Assembly (NCBI GenBank): GCA_020634455.1
Contig: JACKBQ010000001.1
Coordinates: forward strand, 2,976,001-3,040,000
DNA: 64,000 nucleotides
Source of the DNA: Ardenticatenaceae bacterium
GTDB taxonomy: Bacteria > Chloroflexota > Anaerolineae > Promineifilales > Promineifilaceae
Direction of reading: 5' to 3'
Part shown: piece by piece, positions 28,121 to 36,059 of the stretch
How the letters are laid out: each line of letters opens with the position of its first letter
Numbering within the stretch: the stretch's first letter is position 1
Notes under the pieces: model-generated
The model's input: only the letters and a program-made list of their open reading frames with translations
Database searches by the model: none
Told to the model about the DNA's origin: nothing
Made by a program: the position numbers and the translations under genes

Positions 28121-28633
28121 TTACGGGGCGAGCAAGAGATTGGCTCGCTGGAAAAGGCCCAGCGGCGCTTTCCCCGAAGACCAGCACGTCGGCGGACGCC
28201 TGGTCAGGCGATTTCGCAGCTGAAGGAGGAAAGCGGTAACGCTGGCTTGCAAAATGGTTTGCTGCCAGGTGGACAGCATGCTGACCAAGGCATCTGCCGC
28301 CGGGGGTCGTTGGCCAGAGCGGCAAAGGTGGCGCCCCAGCGCCCGCCAGGTGAACAGCATGAAGCGCCAGCCGTGGTAGTTGATGAGCGTCCGCAAAATG
28401 CAAGGCAGCATGAGGCTGCCAGCCAGGAAGGCCAGCTCATCTAGACTACCAAGCAGCGGGAGCCAGGGAACGGTTTTGTTTTGGAAGACGGATAGGAGGG
28501 TGATACAGAGAAGAACACCGGCTAGGGCCAGGGAAACGACAATCCCTGCTTCTTGCAGCAGGTCAAACGCCCGGCCCAAGCGGCGTTGCTTTTCTCGATT
28601 GAAGACAGATTTTTCTTTCAAAATGGGTCGCAT
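28121..28633 (-). CDS. Membrane protein of the element
   Basis: 170 residues with two clear membrane helices (about 29-48 and 65-84) and a basic, helical C-terminal half. Not recognised. ATG at 28633 follows AAGG by 7 nt; a GTG at 28639 is possible. It is the first minus-strand gene of this block; the accessory/relaxase genes follow after 166 bp. Confidence 0.65.
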   Translation of the reverse strand: MRPILKEKSVFNREKQRRLGRAFDLLQEAGIVVSLALAGVLLCITLLSVFQNKTVPWLPLLGSLDELAFLAGSLMLPCILRTLINYHGWRFMLFTWRALGRHLCRSGQRPPAADALVSMLSTWQQTILQASVTAFLLQLRNRLTRRPPTCWSSGKAPLGLFQRANLLLAP

Positions 28634-28997
28634 ATGCACACCTTATGGTATGATGCACCCGTGCGATTACGAGCGGAAATATGCCACAAAACCCGAAAAT
28701 GGGCAATTTTTACGTCCGCACTTTTTTTACCGCTTTATGTTCTAAACCAGAAGTAACATAGCGAAAAACCCCGGATATACAATTGGCTGGACGTAAAAAT
28801 TCTGGGCGGTATTTTACAAAGCTGCGCGAGATTGTAAACACGTTTCGTGGACTTCCAGTTTAAAGGACCGTCGCTCTCTATGCTAGAATACGGTGCCACT
28901 GGTTCAAACACATCTTACAGGATTGCCTTGGTCTTTGCTGCGTGAAAAATCCCAGGACCAGTGCGTCTGTTTTTGCCCGCCACAAGGTAATGGAAAT
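28634..28997. other. Divergent intergenic region
   Basis: 364 bp without a supported gene. A TAGAAT -10-like box on the plus strand (28884-28889) could start the 28998 gene; no good -35 is seen. Confidence 0.4.
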
Positions 28998-29387
28998 ATG
29001 GATAGAGAGAATTTGGAAAGCAAATTTAAGCGCATGCAGTTGGCCTACAGAAATCTCTTCCTCGGGTCTCTGGAACTGCTGGAACTCAACTCCCTTTTCT
29101 GGACCGAAAAGCTGCTGCTCCGGCTCGTAAACAGTTTGTCACGAAAACGGTTGCAAGCATTAAAAGATGTCCTGGCCGAAGGCGGGGATAATGAGGACAA
29201 CGTTTTGCTCCGCGAAAACATGATGGAAGCGCAGGTTGTGGCTGCCTTGGGCGGGCACCAACTTGGCAGTTGGGAAACGGCCGAAGAGGCTGATGGCTAT
29301 CAGGCCGTTTGTTTAATATGTGATGGTTCGGTTTTTGTCAGTGAAAAAACGATTTACAGCATCTTGACCGATTCCTGCACCGGGTAG
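28998..29387 (+). CDS. Hypothetical protein
   Basis: 129 residues starting MDRENLESKFKRMQLAYRN. The N-terminal part is helical and hydrophobic; the C-terminal 50 residues (GSWETAEEADGYQAVCLICD) end in a CLIC pair and a further cysteine and resemble small cysteine-containing modules of unknown role. It is the only plus-strand gene in this part of the element and may be cargo. Start chosen at the ATG after a purine-rich AAGGTAATGGAAAT; a longer frame begins at 28893. Confidence 0.5.
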   Translation: MDRENLESKFKRMQLAYRNLFLGSLELLELNSLFWTEKLLLRLVNSLSRKRLQALKDVLAEGGDNEDNVLLRENMMEAQVVAALGGHQLGSWETAEEADGYQAVCLICDGSVFVSEKTIYSILTDSCTG

Positions 29388-30066
29388 GTAATTGGCAGCT
29401 CAGCTAGCCAATATGCCATGTTGGACAGAGCTGAAATTTCCCTTTGGCATGACATACAAAAGAAAAGATGATGATCCTGAATTCCGCAAAGATTATGATC
29501 CTCCCTTGTTGTTTCGATTTGGGTACTTTTTGTAGTGGGATCATAATCTGTATGGGGATCACAATCTTCCCAACCGGGAGGGTAGGCATCAGTGCAAATC
29601 GTACGTAACGGTGCCATCGTACCGCGCTATGTACTATACCCAATTGGATACTCGCATTTACCCCCGGACGTAAAGTTGGAAATACGTACGATTGGGTTGC
29701 CGTTTTTGGCTCCACCAAAACCAATTGTTTGGCAATTTACCCTTCCCCAAAACTGAGGGGCGGACAAGCTTTGTCAACCCTACAAACACGGCCGTTTCCG
29801 ACAAACAGACAGCAGGCAATAACTGATGCTCATGGGCATCTTTGCAAGCAATATCTTCTCGCCAGGGTTGGTGGGTGGGCATGGTCGAAAGCGCAGCTTT
29901 CGGTTGCGGGCCCTGCCCGCGACTAGGGGCGGGTGGGAGGGAGCATACCTTGGCTAACCAAGGGCAAGGGACAACTTTCAGCCGCTGTCTATGATGGGCA
30001 GCCACACCAACCACGACCTCTCAGGGGAACAAACGGACTCTCAATAAATTTACCGGTTCTTCGTGG
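29388..30066. other. Non-coding region before the IS110 element
   Basis: 679 bp with no supported gene. It holds an 11-bp inverted repeat (GATTATGATCC at 29490, complement at 29537) and, at 29871-29942, one copy of a paired stem-loop module that recurs on the other side of the transposase. Confidence 0.6.
29871..29942 (+). ncRNA. Structured module M2, copy a
   Basis: GTGGGTGGGC, then hairpin CGAAAGC-GCA-GCTTTCG, then hairpin GTTGCGGGC-CCT-GCCCGCGAC, then the G-rich tail AGGGGCGGGTGGGAGGG. The second copy (31731-31800) keeps the tail and both hairpins while the stem sequences differ by compensating changes. Strand assumed from the order of elements; transcription not shown. Confidence 0.55.
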
Positions 30067-31293
30067 TTAAATTACCGGCTCGACTTGGCGATGTTTGTGG
30101 ATTTGTTTCAAATGATACGATTCATCATACAGTTGGTTTGTCTGCCATAACTTCCAAATGATGCCTAACCAACGGTTGGCTAAGCGACGGAAGGCATCAT
30201 TTTTATGGTGGCCTCGCTTGCGTGCGGCTAGATAGTATGCCCAGGCCCAGTCAGCCTTACGTACTGAAGCCACCGCATGCTGCTGCACGGCATCCCGGTA
30301 TGCGTGATTGCACGCTTTGCGGAATACAACCTGTCTTTTTTTACCGCTTTGCTTGGTTACCGGACAGGTACCGGCTAATTGGCGGATAGATTGCGGAGTG
30401 GGGAAACGCTGCCGGTCCTCACCAAACATGACCAAGAATTTCGGTAACAGCACCTTCCCAATGCCGGGAAGGGAGGCAAAGATAGCGTGATCGGGGTGTT
30501 GGTCGCACAAGGTTTGTACGGTATTGATGGCTTCTTTTTTCTCTTCAAGCAAGGTGAGGAGGAGACGGGCCAGAAAAGATATTTCGGGCTGATAAGCTTG
30601 AACCACTGCCGCAGCTGCTGTGGGAGCGGGCTGATGCAGCCCTTCAAACCAATTCTTGATCCAGCCTGGCCGATTACAGTGGTGACGGCGACAAAATCCA
30701 GCAAATTCAGCGTAGCTAACCTGGTCTAAGGCAGTTGGTGTCGGATAAGTTACGAGAAAATTCAGCGTGATGGAGAGCGTTAGCTTGCTGAAAGCGGTCA
30801 ATGGCTGGGGATAAACGCGCAGCAAAATGGATCGTAGACGATTGTTGTGTTGGATGATGGTCTTGGTTAAGCTGTCTACGTGGCTCATACGGACTTTGAT
30901 TTGGGTCAATATTGTTGAATCCGGCCGCCAGGGCGCAAAACGGGCCTGGTCGGTACGCAGCAGCTCGGCGATCAGGCGTGCATCGGTCTTATCTGAATGA
31001 GCGCCACTGCTGCCAAAGCGGCCACGGCTGCTGTTGACAATCGAAGGCGCGATTACATAAACTTGATACTGGCAAGAGAGAAGAAAATCTACCAAGATAT
31101 CGTGAGCTGTTTCAATTCCCACCAAGCAGGAATTGGGGGAAATTTCAAACTTATTGATTTTCTTCTGTAGCTGTTCGAGGCCTGTTGTTGTTCTGGCGAT
31201 ACGAAACTGGCTCAAGATGGCACCATTGGGAGCAAGGATACATACATCATAATGTCCCCAGCTCCAATCAATGCCAATTAGGAGTTCCTTCAT
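30067..31293 (-). mobile_element. IS110 family transposase
   Basis: 408 residues. The RuvC-like N-terminal domain shows the DEDD set: Asp9 (LIGIDWS), Glu61 (GIETAHD), Asp101 and Asp104 (SDKTDARLIAELLR). The C-terminal Tnp_20 domain has FASLPGIGKVLLPKF and IRQLAGTCPVTKQSGKKR with the serine expected to be catalytic. Such recombinases are guided by a bridge RNA from the non-coding end; here a 200-400 bp non-coding region lies upstream of the start (31294-31730). GGAGGTG precedes ATG by 5 nt. Ends of the element are not determined because IS110 elements lack inverted repeats. The gene is intact. Confidence 0.93.
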
Positions 31294-31391
31294 GATTCAC
31301 CTCCATAAAAGGATCCCATCGCAGGACGCGGGTTGCTGTGTCCCTATTACGGCACTCGCAGTGCAGCAAGCTTTCAACAGTTTGCCCGGTT

Positions 31392-31460
31392 GACTTGGGG
31401 GACAGTCCGCCCAAGGCACTCCTGGTGCAGGCGGGCGGGAGGTCCTCTATATCCAAGTCG
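31392..31460. ncRNA. Structured module M1, copy a (IS110 upstream non-coding region)
   Basis: Nested stems GACTTGG/CCAAGTC, GGAC/GTCC, CCGCCC/GGGCGG and GCAC/GTGC around the word GGCACTCCTGGTGCAG. Copy b at 31578 keeps the architecture with a compensating change in the third stem. A degenerate third copy of the inner hairpin (GGCACTCGCAGTGCAG) lies at 31351 within a TTGCTG/CAGCAA stem. Candidate bridge RNA part. Confidence 0.55.
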
Positions 31461-31462
31461 TT

Positions 31463-31520
31463 GCTGATGGGGCTAGATTGAGCGTTTGTTTGTTCCTTAC
31501 TTCAGTCTACCCCATCAGCC
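31463..31520. repeat. Inverted repeat between M1 copies
   Basis: GCTGATGGGG and CCCCATCAGC, extended inwards by TAGA/TCTA with one base skipped; loop about 38 nt. Confidence 0.6.
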
Positions 31521-31577
31521 TCTTTCCTAACGAATTCAGCAATGAAGAAGCTAAGAAAACGTGATTAACAACTTGAA

Positions 31578-31638
31578 ATTGGGACCGTCCACCCTGGGCA
31601 CTCGTGGTGCAGGAGGGTGGGAAGTCCTCTTATCCAAG
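31578..31638. ncRNA. Structured module M1, copy b
   Basis: Same nested stems as copy a: TTGG/CCAA, GGAC/GTCC, CCACCC/GGGTGG (copy a: CCGCCC/GGGCGG) and GCAC/GTGC around GGCACTCGTGGTGCAG, followed by the shared GTCCTCT...ATCCAAG. The change of A-T to G-C keeps pairing, which argues for RNA function. Confidence 0.55.
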
Positions 31639-31730
31639 ACGCCACCGGCATGAGTGGAGTAATGTTTCCATTCATCTACCCAATTCTGTTGCCAGCTAGC
31701 GTTACTACTATGAGAAGTATAAGTAATAGG

Positions 31731-31800
31731 GGGGTGGGCCTGGCCGAAGGCAGCGCCTTCGATTGCGGCCCTTGGGCCGTAATAGGGGCGGGTGGGAGGG
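31731..31800 (+). ncRNA. Structured module M2, copy b
   Basis: GGGGTGGGCC, hairpin CGAAGGC-AGC-GCCTTCG, hairpin ATTGCGGCCC-TT-GGGCCGTAAT and the tail AGGGGCGGGTGGGAGGG, then CGTTTTTTT. Compared with copy a, pairs in both hairpins change together (A-T to G-C, G-C to A-T). Confidence 0.55.
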
Positions 31801-31900
31801 CGTTTTTTTCTTACACGAGAAGCTTTCTTTGGTCTTTGGAAGAGAGTGGATTAGCGTTGCTCACATTATGCAGGATACACCGAAAAACTGGCCGCCCCAC

Positions 31901-31946
31901 AAAAAAAGAAAGCCCAACCCACCCTCCGTAGAGGGTAGATTGGGCT
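31901..31946 (-). terminator. Intrinsic terminator of the sigma-like gene
   Basis: 16-bp stem (AGCCCAAT-CTACCCTC with its near-complement), tetraloop, then TTCTTTTTTT on the minus strand, 28 bp after the stop at 31975. Confidence 0.88.
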
Positions 31947-31974
31947 CGGGAATAGATGAGGAATCAGGATAGCA

Positions 31975-32988
31975 TTAAGCCGTTATTGACGCCAGCTTGC
32001 GCTCGACGGCAAAGCTCGCTTCGTACAGTCGCTCCTTGGTAATCTCGCCCACCGGTCCCAGGTGCATCGCACGCAGCAGCTTCTGGCCATTGACCTGCCG
32101 CATCTTTTGCAGCGATGCCTCCACCTGTCCGGCTCGCTTGCCCGCCTTGCGACCGCGCCGCTTGTAGGTGATGGTGTAGATGCCGTGGGGGAACACCACC
32201 ATCTTGCGTACGGCCGTATTCAGGAACGTCGGGTCCAGCTCCTCGAAGAAAGTGATGCGCATCTGGCCGCAGAGTTTAATCATCTCCTGGTGCAGCGGGG
32301 AGAGCTTCAGGTAAGGACCCAGGTGCCGCTTGCGCCAGCCCCAGTAGATTTCATACAGCTCCTCGAAGCTGAGGCCCGTCCGTTCTTCGACATGCTCCCA
32401 GGTGTAATCCCGTCCCAGGAGGGTGATGATAAGGGCGGCCCGGTAGAGCTGTTCCGGATAGAAGTTACCCGACATCCCGGCCAGGATGTAGAGCACCTCC
32501 CGCAAGGCCTCTTCTTGCGTCTGGCCTGGCGCCGCCTGGCGGCGCAGGAGCGTCCATTCGACTGGTCGGGGTACGTTGTCCCACTGTCGGGCAGAAAAGT
32601 TATCTACGGCCGTATTCGGTGCCTCTGCGGCCTCGTCAGCATCGTCGGCGAGGCAGTCTGTGAAGTTCATGACGGAGTAGCCGTGCTGGATGCACGCCTG
32701 GGACTTCCAGCCGCCGTTGAGGCCCCGGATATGAATCCAGCGGTAGTTCTTCAAGGCGGTACGCACGACGGCGTAAGCATAACCAATCGGTTTGTGGGCC
32801 TGTTCCAGAAAGGTGAGCACGGCCGTTTGCAGCATATCTTCCCGGTGCATGCGCCAGACAGAAGTGGGGCTACCCGACAGCGCTTCGCGGACCAGGCCAC
32901 CCGCCCGTTGGGTGAGTTCTGCCTGGGGCCAATCTGCCGGAGTTTGTTCTGTGAGTTGAGTTGTTGGGGTACAATTGGTGATATTCAT
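31975..32988 (-). CDS. Sigma-factor-like protein of the element, paralogue 1
   Basis: 337 residues. The region MHREDMLQTAVLTFLEQAHK ... YAYAVVRTALKNYRW (about 46-85) resembles sigma70 region 2 (a D-L-x-Q-E-A-x-x-x-x-L-type helix and an A-x-x-x-x-R-x-x-L-x-x-Y helix). A middle helical part includes a possible HTH (TWEHVEERTGLSFEELYEIY). The C-terminal part (VVFPHGIYTITYKRRGRKAG ... LGPVGEITKERLYE) is shared with the gene at 33761. Start 32988 follows GGAGG by 8 nt. Role as an alternative sigma or related DNA-binding regulator is inferred. Confidence 0.65.
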   Translation of the reverse strand: MNITNCTPTTQLTEQTPADWPQAELTQRAGGLVREALSGSPTSVWRMHREDMLQTAVLTFLEQAHKPIGYAYAVVRTALKNYRWIHIRGLNGGWKSQACIQHGYSVMNFTDCLADDADEAAEAPNTAVDNFSARQWDNVPRPVEWTLLRRQAAPGQTQEEALREVLYILAGMSGNFYPEQLYRAALIITLLGRDYTWEHVEERTGLSFEELYEIYWGWRKRHLGPYLKLSPLHQEMIKLCGQMRITFFEELDPTFLNTAVRKMVVFPHGIYTITYKRRGRKAGKRAGQVEASLQKMRQVNGQKLLRAMHLGPVGEITKERLYEASFAVERKLASITA

Positions 32989-33019
32989 TTTGTGGTCCTC
33001 CATTGACCATAAAGTGAGA

Positions 33020-33059
33020 AGCCGGATGGTTGGACGAGAGCCATCCGGCTTTGTTTTTT
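33020..33059 (+). terminator. Hairpin in the leader of paralogue 1
   Basis: AGCCGGATGG and CCATCCGGCT (10 bp), then TTTGTTTTTT on the plus strand. It reads as a plus-strand terminator although no plus-strand gene is near; on the minus strand it is a leader stem about 25 nt before the ribosome binding site. Confidence 0.55.
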
Positions 33060-33098
33060 GGTAAGGCAAAGCCACCTGCCTGGGGAGCAAACGGCCGT

Positions 33099-33136
33099 AA
33101 ACAAAACCAGCGCCAACCCGGCTGAGCTGACGCTGG
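33099..33136 (-). terminator. Terminator after the 33181 gene
   Basis: CCAGCG/CGCTGG stem with inner pairing, then TTTTGTTT on the minus strand. Confidence 0.6.
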
Positions 33137-33180
33137 TGCGTATTGGTTAGGTTGTTGGTTACAGTGGAAGTTGGCTGAGG

Positions 33181-33705
33181 CTATGGCCGCTGACCAAAGA
33201 GCGCCGTGTTGAGCGCGGCGTCCTGCTGTGGCGCAGTTACGGTCGTCACCGGTGGTTGATTTGCGGAACGGCCGTTTCCAGACCCGTTTATCTGTGGTCC
33301 CTGTGGCACTGGCCGTGGGCTGTTTGATTGACTGCTTGTGTTGGCTACGGCCGTTTGCTTAGCAGCTGGCTTTTCCGGACTTTCCGGCGGAATCGCCGTC
33401 GGCAGCAGAAGGTCGTAACCCGGGCTGCTGGCACCTGCGTAGCCACGACAGTACACTGTTTCGCCTGTTTCCGGGTGCATCATTTTGTGCGAGAACCAAA
33501 TATCCCCCTGGCGCGTCCGCTGCTTCATCGGTACCCCATGTCGGGGACAAATGGGCAGCCCTTCGGCGGTGAGGACCGGTTCCCGGCTCGGCGTGTAGCC
33601 CCGCGCTGCCAGGCGGCGCATCGTGGCGGGTAGTTCTTCAAAAGAAACCGGAATGCGGAGTTCGTAGCCGGTCGGGTGGAAAGCAATTAGGGTGATAGGA
33701 TTCAT
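33181..33705 (-). CDS. Hypothetical protein with cysteine/histidine motif
   Basis: 174 residues. The N-terminal half is compact: LRIPVSFEELPATMRRLAAR, then CPRHGVPMKQR and later VYCRGYAG, which could form a small metal site. The C-terminal 75 residues are a Pro/Gln/Ser-rich disordered tail. Not recognised. Start 33705 has GGAG 9 nt upstream. It lies between the two sigma-like paralogues, each in its own hairpin-bounded unit. Confidence 0.65.
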   Translation of the reverse strand: MNPITLIAFHPTGYELRIPVSFEELPATMRRLAARGYTPSREPVLTAEGLPICPRHGVPMKQRTRQGDIWFSHKMMHPETGETVYCRGYAGASSPGYDLLLPTAIPPESPEKPAAKQTAVANTSSQSNSPRPVPQGPQINGSGNGRSANQPPVTTVTAPQQDAALNTALFGQRP

Positions 33706-33760
33706 CTTGAATTTCTCCTTGTTGAGTTAAGTTTCGGGAAAATACGGCCGTATCTGGCCA

Positions 33761-34891
33761 TTAGGCAAATGCCGCAGCAGACGTGGCATTATTGGGGGTG
33801 AAAAGAGCAGAATGGTGCCCAGCTCTTGTTTCCAGCTCCATGAGTTTGGTCTGAAGCTCAAGCGACTTGTTCCATAGCTTCTCTCGGGTAACCTGCCCCA
33901 CCTCACCCAACTGCACCGACCGGTTCTGCACCCGGCCGTTGATGCGGCGTCCTACCTGAATGCGGCAGAACGCCTTGCCCTTGCTTTTGTTCTGGTAGTA
34001 GCTGACGGTAAAGGCCCCGTGCGGCAGGATGACGATGAAGCGTTGACCGCTGTTGAGGGCGGCTTCACTCACCTCTTCCCACCACTGCAGGCGCAGCTCC
34101 CCTTCGGCCCGGATGAGCCCCTGGCTAACCGGGGAGTGAGTGAGAAAATCTTCCAGCTGTTCCCGGTAATGGTTGATGATTTGCGTGGCGGTGATCCAAT
34201 CCACCCCCAGCATCTGGGCGATGTTGTAGTTGGAGGTGCCTTTCACGCTTTCACACAGCGCTTTGGCCGCACGGCGCAGCGAGTTGGGATGCCACTGGCT
34301 GCCGCGCATGACCGCCAGGATGCGGGCGATCTCTTTCTCGAACCGCTCCCAGCGGTCGTCGCTGGCCCCTTCGCCCTCGTGCAGCACCAGGGCGTCTTCT
34401 GTGGGCCGCCGGGCGTAGATAGTCATAGGCAGGCGGGGTGTTGTCTGCCCGGTGCTGTCTTCCTCGTGGTATTCCGGTTCGGTGAGGTTGTCGTTAATCT
34501 GGTACTGCTTGGACAGTTCCCACTGGTGGCCGCTGCCGCCGCCCCGAATGTTGACAAAAACGTAGCCGATGAGCTTGGTGCGGGTGGCACTGTATGCATA
34601 AGCTTCCGACTGCCCTTGCAAGTAGCGCTGTTCGTACAGGTGGCTGAACGCTTCCTGCATAAGGTCATCGCGGAACAGCTTACGCTCTGTGGCGTCCATC
34701 CACATGTGGCGCATTACCTGGCCAACGACGATGTACGCTTTCTGCTGCAACCAGGCCATCGCCTCGGGCGGCAGCTCCATCACCGCGGGATGACCGGGGT
34801 GTGCCGGCAGCTGTTTTTCCTGGCGTGGTAAGCGGGGTGAGACCGGAACTGGTGGTTGCTGAACGGCCGTTTGCGAGTATACTGTTGACAT
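33761..34891 (-). CDS. Sigma-factor-like protein of the element, paralogue 2
   Basis: 376 residues. RDDLMQEAFSHLYEQRYLQG followed by YAYSATRTKLIGYVFVNIRG matches the region-2-like block of the 31975 gene; a middle HTH-like segment reads YNIAQMLGVDWITATQIINH; the C-terminal block FIVILPHGAFTVSYYQ ... LGEVGQVTREKLW matches paralogue 1's FPHGIYTITY ... LGPVGEITKERLY. So the two genes arose by duplication or joint recruitment. Start 34891 follows AAGGAG by 9 nt; the ATG at 34900 touches it. Confidence 0.68.
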   Translation of the reverse strand: MSTVYSQTAVQQPPVPVSPRLPRQEKQLPAHPGHPAVMELPPEAMAWLQQKAYIVVGQVMRHMWMDATERKLFRDDLMQEAFSHLYEQRYLQGQSEAYAYSATRTKLIGYVFVNIRGGGSGHQWELSKQYQINDNLTEPEYHEEDSTGQTTPRLPMTIYARRPTEDALVLHEGEGASDDRWERFEKEIARILAVMRGSQWHPNSLRRAAKALCESVKGTSNYNIAQMLGVDWITATQIINHYREQLEDFLTHSPVSQGLIRAEGELRLQWWEEVSEAALNSGQRFIVILPHGAFTVSYYQNKSKGKAFCRIQVGRRINGRVQNRSVQLGEVGQVTREKLWNKSLELQTKLMELETRAGHHSALFTPNNATSAAAFA

Positions 34892-34918
34892 CTGGGACAT
34901 CTCCTTTGTGAGGTGTGG

Positions 34919-34958
34919 GCGCAGGTCAGAGGTACGAACTCTGACTTGCGCTTTTTTT
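34919..34958 (+). terminator. Leader hairpin upstream of paralogue 2
   Basis: GCGCAGGTCAGAG and CTCTGACTTGCGC (13 bp, one mismatch), then seven Ts on the plus strand. It faces against the surrounding minus-strand genes. Confidence 0.6.
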
Positions 34959-35030
34959 ATTGGGTTGTCTAATAACTGTTTGGGTTGGCTCCGTCTCGGG
35001 TGGCTCCCGAAGAAAAAGAAAGAGGAAAAG

Positions 35031-35228
35031 TTACTCATACTGGTGCCCCTGCTCGCGCAGGGTGCGCAGGGCGACGCCCCAGCCGTCGAGGGCAACGCTG
35101 CTTTGGTGTGGCTGCCAGGTCTGGCTGCTGTTGTTGCGCTGTTTGCGCTGGCGGGTTTTCTGGTGTGGCTTGAGCACAATCGCTTTGGCCGGGTCTGGTT
35201 GCTGGGTCTGGTTTGCGTTACTGTTCAT
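35031..35228 (-). CDS. Small hypothetical protein (65 aa)
   Basis: Starts MNSNANQTQQPDPAKAIVLK; Gln/Asn-rich with a basic centre (KPHQKTRQRKQRN). Support comes from a strong ribosome binding site (AAAGGAG, 6 nt before ATG) similar to those of the neighbouring element genes and from the terminator-like leader in front. Not recognised. Confidence 0.5.
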   Translation of the reverse strand: MNSNANQTQQPDPAKAIVLKPHQKTRQRKQRNNSSQTWQPHQSSVALDGWGVALRTLREQGHQYE

Positions 35229-35263
35229 CTGAATCTCCTTTTGGGTGAACGTGAGTGGGGGAT

Positions 35264-35302
35264 AGAAACAAAACAGCCAGTCGGTTCATCCGGCTGGCTG
35301 TT
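35264..35302 (-). terminator. Terminator-like leader hairpin
   Basis: AACAGCCAG/CTGGCTGTT stem (9 bp plus inner CCGG pairing), then TTTTGTTTC on the minus strand, about 35 nt before the ATG of the 65-aa gene. Confidence 0.65.
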
Positions 35303-35345
35303 GGGAAAACAATATGTGGCGTGGGTGGGATGCCCACGCGTTTAG

Positions 35346-36059
35346 ATGATGTGGTTTTTAGTGAGACCTCCTTTAGTTAGTTTGGTGAATGGGGAATGTT
35401 GGTTGATTAACGGACGGACGAAAAAAGCTTCGCCAAGCCTACGGCCGAAAGGCCGTTTTGAGGGGGAATTGCCAGTGTGCTGCTCACTTTGGCGGCAGTT
35501 TTTTGTCAGATCCAACGTAACTGTAGAATAGAATGGCATTCCAGCGTAATTGTAGGATCCGCTAAATAATGAGACTCATCGGTAAATAATGAGACTGAAG
35601 GCACTGAACCAATTTTCATTGACCACATAATTTGGCCCCAATAAAGCACATATAGCCGGTTTTCTATGCCGGACAAGCTCTCTTACAGCACAGTTAGGGG
35701 CCTGTTTGAAAAGGCAACATGTAGGATTTTGTTTTGGCGAAACGGCCGTTTTTGTAGGCTATTCTCATTATTTACCGATTCTTTCTCGCTTTTTAGCGGA
35801 TCCTGCATCTGCACTTTTTACTCTGGCAGTACTTATTCCTCCCTTGGGGAGACATAGGAAATTGATAAGTCTTTAAAACCTGATTCATGGGCCAGACTGT
35901 GACACCTTGCCATAAAGTTGCAGATTCATTTACAATACCTTCCAAGCCAGGCCAAAACTTTTAAAAACGGGGTTTCTTCTCGAAAAATCCCTTTCAATTC
36001 ACAGGCCACCACCAATCCAATAGATCGCTTCTTACCACTTAGCTTAGTAGAGACGACAC
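35346..36059. other. Non-coding region with transposon-end remnants
   Basis: 714 bp without a supported gene; contains the MITE-like inverted-repeat pair described separately and several short palindromes. It marks the step from the element genes to the defence genes. Confidence 0.6.
35512..35804. mobile_element. MITE-like element or transposon-end remnant
   Basis: Two inverted-repeat pairs face each other: AGGATCCGCTAA (35555) with TTAGCGGATCCT (35793), and ATCGGTAAATAATGAGA (35578) with TCTCATTATTTACCGAT (35763), both perfect. The left end also has direct repeats GTAAATAATGAGACT-like (35562, 35582) and an 18-bp pair with 29-bp period (CCAACGTAACTGTAGAAT at 35512, CCAGCGTAATTGTAGGAT at 35541). 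Multiple repeated sites at one end are typical for IS21-, Mu- or Tn7-type transposase binding. No transposase gene is present. Confidence 0.65.

Noticed and set aside
32062..33006. Plus-strand 314-codon frame over sigma-like paralogue 1
   Set aside because: Shadow frame; the opposite strand has start, ribosome binding site, terminator and a paralogue.
14877..35302. Self-transmissible ICE
   Set aside because: A relaxase-like protein and coupling-type proteins are present, but no VirB4, VirB6 or other T4SS channel genes are found; mobilizable is the safer call.
35512..35804. Possible CRISPR-associated transposon (Tn7-like) end
   Set aside because: The repeated end sites fit Tn7-like transposons in general, but no tnsA/B/C, tniQ or CRISPR effector is present, so only a generic transposon-end call is justified.
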